A stretch of 64,000 nt of DNA, from assembly GCA_018449715.1 (NCBI GenBank), contig JAAVVA010000001.1:1612001-1676000 (forward strand), written 5' to 3'. The notes under the pieces were generated by a model. It saw only the letters and a list, made by a program, of their open reading frames with translations. It had not been told where the DNA came from and did no database searches. Source of the stretch: Acidobacteriaceae bacterium dw_441. GTDB lineage: Bacteria > Acidobacteriota > Terriglobia > Terriglobales > Acidobacteriaceae. The translations under genes were made by a program, and so were the position numbers. Shown piece by piece: positions 8,036 through 15,312 of the stretch (position 1 is its first letter; every line of letters starts with the position of its first letter).

Positions 8036-9313
8036 TCAATGCTCTCGCAAAAGGGCGATCACCTGTTCAGCGTGGACCACTCCGACGAGCCGGTTCTCCT
8101 CATCGTGAACTGGGAGAGAGCGCAGGTTGTACTTGTCGAACAGTTCAGCCACCTTGCGCCCCGGGGCGTCGGCCTTGCAGGTAACGAGATGCCCGTGCGG
8201 AAGATCCTTCAGCGGCGTATCGAGCGAGGCCAGCAGGATTCGGACGATGGGGACGAGACCGTGGATGTGGTCCTCGTCATCGACAAGATAGATGTCGGCG
8301 ATCATCTCGATGTCGCCCTCGAAGTCGCGCAGGGCGTCGTGAACATCGGAGACCGTCGCAGCGATGGGCAGGGCGATGTAGGCGGTGGTCATGCGCCCGG
8401 CTGCGGAGTCCTGCGAGAACTCGAGAAGCTCCTCGACCTCCTGCCGCTCCTCGGGGTCCATCTCTTCGAGGATGGCCTCGGACCTCTCCTCGGGAAGCTC
8501 GGCCAGAAGATCTGCGGCGGCTCCGGGGTCCATCTCCTCGACGATTCCGGCGACGTGTTCGGAGTCAAGCGACTGGATCAGCGACTTCTGGAGGCGCGGC
8601 TCGACCTCTTCCAACGTCTCGGCGGCGATCTCCTCGTCGAGGCTCTCGAAGAGGGCCTGCCGCTCGGCAGGAGCCAGCTCTTCGAGGATGTCCGCGATAT
8701 CGGACGGGTGCATCTGGGAGAGGCGGTCCTGATCGACCTTCAGGCGGACCCGGCGCGCCGGGTCGATCAGATCGACGAACTCCCACGGAATGACGCTGGG
8801 ACTGAAACGGCCTGCGATCTGCTCGACGGCATTGGCGGGAAGCCCCTTGAGCAGGCGGCGGGTCGCACCGCGCAGGCCGACCTCGACCTCGATGATGCGG
8901 AGGCTGGTCCGGACCTCCGGCGAAGACTCCCAGTGGAGGTTCACATCGTTGACGCGGACGACCTTGCGGCCATGAACGTCGATGATCTGCTGGTCGAGCA
9001 AATCGCGTTCGAGCAGCACGTGGGCAGAGTCATGCAGCAGAACCGCCAGAGAGGTTCCCTGCAAAAGCTTGAGTCCCTCCGGGGTCAGCTCGATATCCTC
9101 GGTGGCCACCATGCTGACCTGTCCGTTGAGGTCGGAAGATGCAGCCTTCGCGGAGGGGGAGTTCTTCAGCAAAAGCCCGTGCACGCGGGAGGAGTCCTGC
9201 CCGGTCATCACCACAAACTCGCGCACTCGGCCTAGTACGACGCCCCTGGCGTCGCGCACCGTGGCCCCGATCAGGGCCGCGACCGTCGTCTTGTGATTTC
9301 CGTTCCGATGCAT
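8036..9313 (-). CDS. Soluble PRC-barrel / MgtE-N / CBS-pair protein (no transporter domain)
   Basis: About 425 residues. An N-terminal segment resembles a PRC barrel (GATVRDARGVVLGRV). The middle carries the helical MgtE N-terminal repeats, seen as MHPSDIADILEELAPAER and LAELPEERSEAILEEMD. The C-terminal part is a CBS pair (DIYLVDDEDHIHGLVP, then LRSLPVHDEENRLVGVV). In the Mg2+ channel MgtE these domains gate a membrane pore, but here the protein ends after the second CBS domain and has no membrane segment. It therefore looks like a stand-alone Mg2+ or nucleotide sensor. I prefer the ATG at 9313; a GTG at 9343 in the same frame adds ten residues. Neither has a strong ribosome binding site. 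Confidence 0.85.
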   Translation of the reverse strand: MHRNGNHKTTVAALIGATVRDARGVVLGRVREFVVMTGQDSSRVHGLLLKNSPSAKAASSDLNGQVSMVATEDIELTPEGLKLLQGTSLAVLLHDSAHVLLERDLLDQQIIDVHGRKVVRVNDVNLHWESSPEVRTSLRIIEVEVGLRGATRRLLKGLPANAVEQIAGRFSPSVIPWEFVDLIDPARRVRLKVDQDRLSQMHPSDIADILEELAPAERQALFESLDEEIAAETLEEVEPRLQKSLIQSLDSEHVAGIVEEMDPGAAADLLAELPEERSEAILEEMDPEERQEVEELLEFSQDSAAGRMTTAYIALPIAATVSDVHDALRDFEGDIEMIADIYLVDDEDHIHGLVPIVRILLASLDTPLKDLPHGHLVTCKADAPGRKVAELFDKYNLRSLPVHDEENRLVGVVHAEQVIALLREH

Positions 9314-9476
9314 GGTGTTCGCGTGGAGAGGAGCGGGCCGCACGCTGCTTCGCGGCCGAAAGAACCTCGTATTCGCATGTTAGCTTACCGGGAATACATC
9401 AAAAGAGCGTATGGTAGTTGCCTATGGAAATTTACGGAAAAGCTGCATCCCCCAGGGGTTGGGTGGAGAGGCAATC

Positions 9477-10004
9477 TTGACAATCCGGATGAGCACAAGC
9501 ACACTGCCTTCATCGCTGTTGTCTGCCGTTGACGACGGGCACACAAGAACTTCAGGGACAGCCTTGGCCGACTCAACGACAAGCCGCGTCAGTTACACTC
9601 TGGACTCCAGTCTGGACAGTGTGAACAAGATCGAGCACACGGCGGAGCAGTATGCCCAGCGCGCCGGCTTCGACGAAGAGAGGATTCCCTACATCGCGAT
9701 GGCGGTGCGCGAGGCAGCCGTGAATGCCATCCTGCACGGCAACGCCTACGACCCGGACAAGCACATCACCGCCTCATTCGAAACGACCTCCGAGGACCTG
9801 ATCATTCGCATCACCGATCAGGGGACAGGACTCGATCCGGAGACGCTTCCCGACCCACTGGCGCCCGAAAATATCCTGCGAGGTTCGGGGCGCGGCATCT
9901 TTTTGATTCGAGCGTTCATGGATGAGGTAAACTTTCGCCTATTACACCCTGGCACGGAACTCACTCTGATCAAGCACCGTACACCCGCGAAGTCGGGGAC
10001 CTAA
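9477..10004 (+). CDS. RsbW/SpoIIAB-like ATP-binding anti-sigma factor kinase
   Basis: A GHKL ATPase of about 175 residues. The N box is AVREAAVNAILHGN, the G1 box is ITDQGTGLDPETLP and the G2 box is GSGRGIFLI, in the order of serine kinases of the RsbW/SpoIIAB family. Such proteins bind a sigma factor and phosphorylate an STAS antagonist; the adjacent STAS gene fits that. TGGAGAGG at 9464-9471 sits 5 bases before a TTG at 9477, so I take TTG as the start; ATG at 9489 is the alternative but lies too far from that site. No sigma factor gene is close by, so the partner is elsewhere or the target is not a sigma factor. Confidence 0.88.
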   Translation: MTIRMSTSTLPSSLLSAVDDGHTRTSGTALADSTTSRVSYTLDSSLDSVNKIEHTAEQYAQRAGFDEERIPYIAMAVREAAVNAILHGNAYDPDKHITASFETTSEDLIIRITDQGTGLDPETLPDPLAPENILRGSGRGIFLIRAFMDEVNFRLLHPGTELTLIKHRTPAKSGT

Positions 10005-10018
10005 GGAGAACAGAACAC

Positions 10019-10366
10019 ATGAGCATGACAGTAGCTACTCGCCAAGTGGACGGCGTTACGATTCTGGACCTCAGCGGCCGCATCACGCTCGGCGAAGGCA
10101 GCGTAACCCTGCGCGACAGCGTTCGCGACCTGCTGGCAAAAGGGCAGAAGAATATTCTGCTGAACCTCTCGGAGATCGACTACATCGACAGCTCGGGCAT
10201 CGGCGAGCTGGTCAGCGCCTTCACCGCGGTCAAGAGCGCCGGCGGCGAACTGAAGCTGCTGAACCTGACCAAGAAGGTCCACGACCTGCTCCAGATCACG
10301 AAGCTTTACACCGTCTTCGACGTGCGCGACGACGAGGCTCACGCGATCTCCGCCTTCACCAACTAA
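10019..10366 (+). CDS. STAS-domain anti-sigma factor antagonist (RsbV/SpoIIAA-like)
   Basis: A 115-residue single STAS domain. The phosphorylation loop is IDYIDSSGIGEL with serines 58 and 59, one of which should be the target of the RsbW-like kinase encoded just upstream. The unphosphorylated antagonist binds the kinase and frees its client (established for RsbV/SpoIIAA). The start ATG is 14 bases after the kinase stop and AAGGAGA overlaps that stop, so translation is likely coupled. A strong terminator follows. Confidence 0.93.
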   Translation: MSMTVATRQVDGVTILDLSGRITLGEGSVTLRDSVRDLLAKGQKNILLNLSEIDYIDSSGIGELVSAFTAVKSAGGELKLLNLTKKVHDLLQITKLYTVFDVRDDEAHAISAFTN

Positions 10367-10384
10367 GCGGCGAAAACGCAAAAG

Positions 10385-10414
10385 AAAGGCCGTCGCTCCT
10401 AGGCGACGGCCTTT
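10385..10414 (+). terminator. Rho-independent terminator of the RsbW/RsbV-like operon
   Basis: Stem AAAGGCCGTCGC / GCGACGGCCTTT with loop TCCTAG and a T-rich 3' side (CCTTTTCTT). Also usable from the other strand for lemA because the stem base is A/T-rich on both sides. Confidence 0.85.
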
Positions 10415-10445
10415 TCTTCGTGCCAAGGTGCACTCGGCTTCTGCC

Positions 10446-11030
10446 TTACTTTGAGAAGTCGACCTTGGGCGCGACACTGTTCTGAGCATCTCCCCGGAAG
10501 TACTCGTCGCGGTAGTGGAAACCGGCCATGCCGGCCCAGATGCTGTTGGGGAACTGCCGGACGTAGACATTGTAGTCCTCCAGCGTCTTGTTGTACCGCT
10601 GGCGCTCGACTGCGATGCGATTCTCGGTTCCCGCCAGCTCGTCGTTCAGGCGCGTAAACTGCTCATTGCTCTTCAGGTTGGGGTACTGCTCCTGAAGGCG
10701 GAAGAACGGTCCTAGGGCCACGTCGAGCTTGCGATTGGCCTCGATGTTCGCGGCGTGATCGTTCCCGGCGGCCAGAACTCCGGCGCGGGCGTTGGCAATG
10801 TTCGTCAGCACCGTGGTCTCTTCCGCCACGTAGCCCTTCACCGAGGCCACGAGGTTCGGAATCAGGTCAAGACGCCTCTGCTGCACGACGTTTACCTGCG
10901 AATAAGCCTGGTTAATCGCCTCGTTCTTTTCGACCAGCGTGTTCTTCGTGCTGACGTAGCTTCCGCCGACAAAAAGCAGAAGGACAATAATGAGGGCAAC
11001 CACCCCCAACACAATCCATAAAGGTTTCAT
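10446..11030 (-). CDS. LemA family protein
   Basis: A 194-residue LemA protein. One N-terminal membrane anchor (residues 4-26) is followed by a long helical domain with family motifs LVEKNEAINQAYSQV, QRRLDLIPNLVASVKGY, and the C-terminal ENRIAVERQRYN and YNVYVRQFPNSIWA. The family is membrane-anchored and of unsettled function. It is last in an operon after a TPM-domain protein (a common partner of LemA) and a 45-residue membrane peptide whose stop codon overlaps the lemA ATG. The proteins probably act together at the envelope. Confidence 0.93.
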   Translation of the reverse strand: MKPLWIVLGVVALIIVLLLFVGGSYVSTKNTLVEKNEAINQAYSQVNVVQQRRLDLIPNLVASVKGYVAEETTVLTNIANARAGVLAAGNDHAANIEANRKLDVALGPFFRLQEQYPNLKSNEQFTRLNDELAGTENRIAVERQRYNKTLEDYNVYVRQFPNSIWAGMAGFHYRDEYFRGDAQNSVAPKVDFSK

Positions 11031-11164
11031 CGTCTGTAATCTTTCCCTTCTCTGAGCTTCGCTTTCTTCTTACTTGCATCTCTTCCAACAACAAAAAACA
11101 GGAGGAAGATAACATTCGACATGAAGCCGGACACTCCTAGCGCAATCCATGCAGGTTTCAACAT
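11027..11164 (-). CDS. Small membrane peptide translationally coupled to lemA
   Basis: A 45-residue frame that starts with ATG at 11164 and ends in a TGA overlapping the lemA ATG in an ATGA arrangement. GAGAGGGGAG lies 9 bases before its ATG. The peptide has an N-terminal hydrophobic stretch (residues 5-27) and a basic, charged tail (RDASKKKAKLREGKDYRR). Its first residues, KPAWIALGV, mirror those of LemA (KPLWIVLGV), so it may be a partial duplicate of the LemA anchor. The overlap and the ribosome binding site support real translation, but I know of no family for it. Confidence 0.65.
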   Translation of the reverse strand: MLKPAWIALGVSGFMSNVIFLLFFVVGRDASKKKAKLREGKDYRR

Positions 11165-11261
11165 CTGCTGTCGCTCCCCTCTCAGACTTCGTCACTGGCC
11201 GAAGTGCCGTCGGCTGTACTGTATCACTCCCCAACCGTTACGTTTGTGATGAACCTCCGGT

Positions 11262-12044
11262 TCAGAAGCTTGCGCCTCCTCCACCGGATCGTCCTCCGCC
11301 AAAACCTCCGAACCCTCCGCCATCGTCATCTCCGCCTCCTCCCCCTCCACGGGGGCCTCCCCGGCCTCCGCCACCCATCAGGTTGGCGAGCAGAAAGAAA
11401 AGGAGCCCGATATTCCCGGTGCGGATCAGGACGAACAAAATAAAGAGGATGAACCCACCGGCGAGAAGCACCTGTGTCAGGCTGAGCTGAATCGGCTGGC
11501 CTTCCACCGCCTGCGACCGGCGATATTGCCGCGAGGGCATGGTCAGGGTGACGCCCGCGTCCTGCGCGATGATGCCCGCAAGCTGGCGGACTCCCAGCGG
11601 AACGGCGGTGTCATAGTCGCCCTGGCTGGCCGCTGAAACCATCGAACGGCCAATGTCGCCAACCTTCGCGTCGTTCAGGATGCCTTCGAGCCCATAGCCC
11701 ACCTCGATGCGGCCCCGGCGCGGCTTCATCACCAGCACCATCAGGACGCCGCGATCGTCCTTGTTGCCGACGCCCCACTTGTCCTCAAGCTCGGTGGCGA
11801 ACTCCTCGATCGTCTGGTCATCGTCGAGCGTCTTGATCGTCACGACAGCGATCTGAGCATGCGCCTGCCGATCGACCTGCGTGCAGAGCGTCTCCATCTC
11901 CTGCTTCGTCGAAGGAGAGAGCACGCCCGCAAAATCATTAATGTAGCCAGTGGGAGCGGGGAGGGACTTTACCGTCTCGGCGGCGAGAGCCACCGGCAGC
12001 ACAAGCAGAAGTACGATCCCCAGCCACCGCGTAATGCGATTCAT
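11262..12044 (-). CDS. TPM-domain (YgcG-like) membrane protein
   Basis: A 260-residue protein with a signal peptide (cleavage after ALAAE-like residues near 22), then the TPM domain: INDFAGVLSPSTKQEMETL, AQIAVVTIKTLDD, WGVGNKDDRGVLMVL and RIEVGYGLEGILNDAKVG. A membrane segment (about 185-215) follows, then a glycine-rich tail ending GGGGASF, as in YgcG and related proteins. The family is often encoded next to LemA, as here. The exact biochemical role is not settled; some TPM domains have been reported to bind metal or have phosphatase activity. The glycine tail is low-complexity and typical, not evidence of error. Confidence 0.9.
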   Translation of the reverse strand: MNRITRWLGIVLLLVLPVALAAETVKSLPAPTGYINDFAGVLSPSTKQEMETLCTQVDRQAHAQIAVVTIKTLDDDQTIEEFATELEDKWGVGNKDDRGVLMVLVMKPRRGRIEVGYGLEGILNDAKVGDIGRSMVSAASQGDYDTAVPLGVRQLAGIIAQDAGVTLTMPSRQYRRSQAVEGQPIQLSLTQVLLAGGFILFILFVLIRTGNIGLLFFLLANLMGGGGRGGPRGGGGGGDDDGGGFGGFGGGRSGGGGASF

Positions 12045-12088
12045 CGTTCGCTTATTCTACGCCCGCCCGATGAGCCGGGCATCTCTGG

Positions 12089-12760
12089 CTACTGGGCCGG
12101 TAGCGCAGAGGGCTCCGAGGCCTTCTGTGGACGTCCGGGTACAGCAATTCCACGATCACGCGCCAGTTTATCCGCCGCGACCATGTGCTGATGGATCATG
12201 CGCGCGCCCTGGTAGGCGGTGGTCATCAGCTCAGGCTCGCCCGCCGTGTTGGAGGCGATGCGAAACTCATGCAGGTCTTCACGGTGGCTCTTCACCATCC
12301 ACGTGATGTACTCACGGTCAAACTCGTCGCCGGAGAGCTGGTTGAGCCGGTCGTATTCGACACGGTCTGCCTTCGACAGCTGCTTCGACAGCTTCACCCC
12401 GAGCGAGTCGGCGATCTCTGCCATCTCCTCGTTCAGGCGGCCATGCTCCTCGGCCATCCTCTGCCCAAAGGACTTCACCTCTTCACTCGACCCCTTCTGC
12501 ACGGCAAGCTTGCCAATCTCGATCTCGGCCAGCCGACCTTCCGTCGCCTTTCGAAGAAACATGCGGTCCCTCATCTGCTGCACGGTGCCACCGGGAGCGC
12601 CGCTCGAATCCTGCAAAGAAGTCGTGGAAGACTGCGCACGGCCGGGCTGGTTGGGCTGCGTCTGCGAAGCGGAAGCCGACAGAGGATTCATCTGCTGGGC
12701 AACGACAGGCGCGGAGAAGGTGCTGCCGATCAGGACAAGCGGGAGAACTGCCAGTCTCAT
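12089..12760 (-). CDS. Exported DUF4142 (ferritin-like) protein
   Basis: A 223-residue protein with a signal peptide (MRLAVLPLVLIGSTFSAPVVAQ) and a Gln/Ser-rich linker. It is followed by a helical DUF4142 domain: RMFLRKATEGRLAEIEIGKLA, VKSFGQRMAEEHGRLNEEM and YITWMVKSHREDLHEF, where the EIEIG, EEH and H-x-x-x-x-E spacing recalls ferritin-like four-helix bundles. The start at 12760 follows AGAGAGG. Much longer frame upstream of it is antisense to the oligopeptidase and is not coding. Envelope location, function unknown. Confidence 0.88.
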   Translation of the reverse strand: MRLAVLPLVLIGSTFSAPVVAQQMNPLSASASQTQPNQPGRAQSSTTSLQDSSGAPGGTVQQMRDRMFLRKATEGRLAEIEIGKLAVQKGSSEEVKSFGQRMAEEHGRLNEEMAEIADSLGVKLSKQLSKADRVEYDRLNQLSGDEFDREYITWMVKSHREDLHEFRIASNTAGEPELMTTAYQGARMIHQHMVAADKLARDRGIAVPGRPQKASEPSALPAQ

Positions 12761-12886
12761 GGGAACCTCTCTTTGGCGGATCATTCTATGCCTACCGTCC
12801 GCGTTAAGCTCTCTTCTTTTGGTTACGACTGGTAACAGACAGGGTTGCCTGCGGCCTGCTGCGGGACAGGGTATCCTTTCTGAGTC

Positions 12887-14998
12887 ATGGAAAAGACAAT
12901 TGAAAGCAGCACGACCGAGTCCCCCGTTCTCCCCCCCACTGCGCGCCGCGAGCCAACCCCGACCACACTGCACGGCCAGACGCTCGAAGACGACTACCGC
13001 TGGATGCGCAACAAGGAATCGGAGGAGGTGCTGGCGTACCTGAACGCCGAGAACGCCTACACCGACGCGTCGATGAAGCCCACCGAGGAGCTTCAAGCGA
13101 AGCTCTACGCCGAGATGCTGTCGCACATCAAGGAGACGGACGAGTCGGTTCCCTACCGTCACCGCGGCTGGTACTACTACACCCGCACCGTCGAGGGCAG
13201 CCAGTACTCGATCCACTGCCGCCGCAAGGCCGTCGGTGACCGCTACGACGAGACGCAGCCGGAGCAGGTGATCCTCGACGTGAATCAGCTGGCCGAGGGA
13301 CAGGCCTTCATGTCCGTGGGCGGAATGAGCGTCAGTCCCGATGGCGAGAAGCTGGCCTACTCGACCGACAACACCGGCTTCCGCCAGTACACGCTGCACA
13401 TTCGCAACCTGACGACCAGCGAGGAGTTTGCCGATACTGCCGAGCGCGTCGGCTCGCTGGTGTGGGCAGCGGATTCGCACACGCTCTTCTACACCACCGA
13501 GGACGAGGTCACGAAGCGTCAGGACAAGCTCTTCCGCCACCGGCTGGGAGACGCCGCCGCCGAGGACGCCCTGATCTTCCAGGAGAAGGATGAGCGCTTC
13601 AACATCGGCGTGGGCAAGACCCGCGACGGCAAGTACCTGCTGATGGAAGCCGGAAGCCACACCACCAGCGAGTACAGCTATCTCGACGCGGAGACGCCGG
13701 GCGGGGTCTTCCTTGTCGTCGCTCCTCGCATAGACGAGCAGGAGTACAGCATCGATCACCGCGACGGGCTGTTCTATATCCGCGTGAACGATACGGGGAA
13801 GAACTTCCGCGTCGTGACGGTCCCGGTCAACGGAGGAAGCCGCGAGGACTGGAAGGAATTTCTGCCGGAAGACCCGAATGTTCCACTTGAGAACTTCGAC
13901 GTATTCGACAGATTCTGCGTCATTTCGCGGCGCGAAGAAGGACTGACTTCTCTCGCAGTTGCGGACTTCAGCGAGGACGGAAGCCTGGGTGAAATCAAGA
14001 AAATTTCGTTCCCAGAGCCCGCTTACACGGCCCTGCCGCACGTCAACCGCGAGTTCGTCACGACGAAGTTCCGCTACAGCTACCAGTCGCTGGTTTCTCC
14101 CGCCTCAGTGTACGAGTACGACGTCACGACCGGCGTCTCCGAACTGCTGAAGGAGCAGGAGATCCCCGGCGGCTTCGACCGCGCCCACTACTCCTCCGAG
14201 CGGCTCTGGATCATGGCCTCCGACGGCGTGAAGGTTCCTGTCTCACTGGTCTACCGTCGCGACCTCTTCCACAAGGACGGCACCAGCCCGCTCTATGTCT
14301 ACGGATATGGCTCCTATGGGTATCCCCTGCCCATCGGCTTCAGCCCGGCGCGGCTCTCGCTGCTCGACCGTGGACTGGTGCTGGCCTACGCGCACATCCG
14401 CGGCGGCGGAGAGCTGGGGGACACCTGGCACGACGCCGGAAAGATGATGGTGAAGCGCAACACCTTCACCGACTTCATCGCCGTCACCGAGGCGCTCGTC
14501 GCGCAGGGGTACGGCGCGAAGGGTCGCGTCGCCATCGAGGGCGGAAGCGCGGGAGGCCTGCTGATGGGAGCCGTGGTCAACCTGCGCCCGGACCTCTTCA
14601 GCGTCGTACTCTCACACGTTCCCTTCGTCGATGTGATGAACACGATGCTCGACGCCTCCCTGCCCCTGACCGTGGGCGAGTACGAGGAGTGGGGCAACCC
14701 GAACGAGCCGGAGGCCTTCGCCTACATGCGCTCGTACTCGCCTTATGACAACCTGAAACCCGGCGACTACCCCGCGATGCTGGTGAAGACCAGCCTGAAC
14801 GACTCGCAGGTGATGTACTGGGAGCCCGCGAAGTACGTCGCGAAGCTGCGGACGCTCAAGAAGAACGACACTCCCCTGCTGCTACACATCAACATGGACG
14901 CGGGGCACGGCGGAGCCTCAGGACGGTACGACTACCTGAAGGAGATCGCCTTCGACTACGCCTTCTTGCTGCGGGAGCTGAAAGCTACCGGGGCATAG
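12887..14998 (+). CDS. S9A prolyl oligopeptidase family protein, oligopeptidase B-like
   Basis: A 703-residue serine peptidase with an N-terminal beta-propeller (about 80-410) and a C-terminal alpha/beta hydrolase domain. The catalytic triad is visible: Ser554 in EGGSAGGLLMG, Asp639 in KTSLNDSQVMYWE and His674 in NMDAGHGG. The early segment RHRGWYYYTRTVEGSQYSIHCRR has the pattern of oligopeptidase B, which cleaves short peptides after basic residues in the cytosol. No signal peptide is seen. It is divergent from the DUF4142 gene with 126 bases between. Confidence 0.95.
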   Translation: MEKTIESSTTESPVLPPTARREPTPTTLHGQTLEDDYRWMRNKESEEVLAYLNAENAYTDASMKPTEELQAKLYAEMLSHIKETDESVPYRHRGWYYYTRTVEGSQYSIHCRRKAVGDRYDETQPEQVILDVNQLAEGQAFMSVGGMSVSPDGEKLAYSTDNTGFRQYTLHIRNLTTSEEFADTAERVGSLVWAADSHTLFYTTEDEVTKRQDKLFRHRLGDAAAEDALIFQEKDERFNIGVGKTRDGKYLLMEAGSHTTSEYSYLDAETPGGVFLVVAPRIDEQEYSIDHRDGLFYIRVNDTGKNFRVVTVPVNGGSREDWKEFLPEDPNVPLENFDVFDRFCVISRREEGLTSLAVADFSEDGSLGEIKKISFPEPAYTALPHVNREFVTTKFRYSYQSLVSPASVYEYDVTTGVSELLKEQEIPGGFDRAHYSSERLWIMASDGVKVPVSLVYRRDLFHKDGTSPLYVYGYGSYGYPLPIGFSPARLSLLDRGLVLAYAHIRGGGELGDTWHDAGKMMVKRNTFTDFIAVTEALVAQGYGAKGRVAIEGGSAGGLLMGAVVNLRPDLFSVVLSHVPFVDVMNTMLDASLPLTVGEYEEWGNPNEPEAFAYMRSYSPYDNLKPGDYPAMLVKTSLNDSQVMYWEPAKYVAKLRTLKKNDTPLLLHINMDAGHGGASGRYDYLKEIAFDYAFLLRELKATGA

Positions 14999-15007
14999 GC
15001 TTACAAT

Positions 15008-15256
15008 CTATCGGCTGGGAGGTATCGGAGGCGGTGGCGGAATTGCTGCGCTACGCAAATTCGCAAGCACGTTTGCAGTCACATCCGTGCCGCCTTTGAG
15101 ATTCCTGTAGATCACCTGGGGCGTGTAGATAAAGCCCCAGGGAATCCCCCACCAGCCCAGAACGACCGACATAAGGGTGTACGGCAACCCCTTCGAGGCG
15201 GGGCTCTCGTCTGCTTTGACGAACAGGACCTCGCTGTTGCGGCGGAAGGTCATCAC
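15008..15256 (-). CDS. Small hypothetical membrane protein
   Basis: About 82 residues, starting from GTG at 15256 or ATG at 15253. One or two hydrophobic segments lie in LPYTLMSVVLGWWGIPWGF, followed by IYTPQVIYRNLKGGTDVT and a proline-rich tail (PPPPPIPPSR). The frame stays open further upstream into the exporter gene, so the true start could be earlier. I do not recognise the family; the WGIPWGFIYTP segment looks conserved rather than random. It lies 56 bases downstream of the ABC exporter on the same strand and may be co-transcribed. Confidence 0.6.
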   Translation of the reverse strand: MMTFRRNSEVLFVKADESPASKGLPYTLMSVVLGWWGIPWGFIYTPQVIYRNLKGGTDVTANVLANLRSAAIPPPPPIPPSR

Positions 15257-15312
15257 AACAACCGAAAAGCAATATTGATGAAGAATAAACCTGTCTCGCA
15301 GGAAACTGGGGG

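Noticed and set aside
7583..9235. 550-codon plus-strand frame opposite the glycosyltransferase and MgtE-N/CBS genes
   Set aside because: Spans two real genes on the other strand and has no recognisable domain or start signal.
11262..11390. Gly-rich repeat at the 3' end of the TPM-domain gene as a tandem repeat or error
   Set aside because: A Gly-rich tail is a normal feature of YgcG-like proteins.
12761..14041. Long upstream extension of the DUF4142 frame
   Set aside because: Residues above 12760 are antisense to oligopeptidase B; a signal peptide and ribosome binding site fix the start at 12760.
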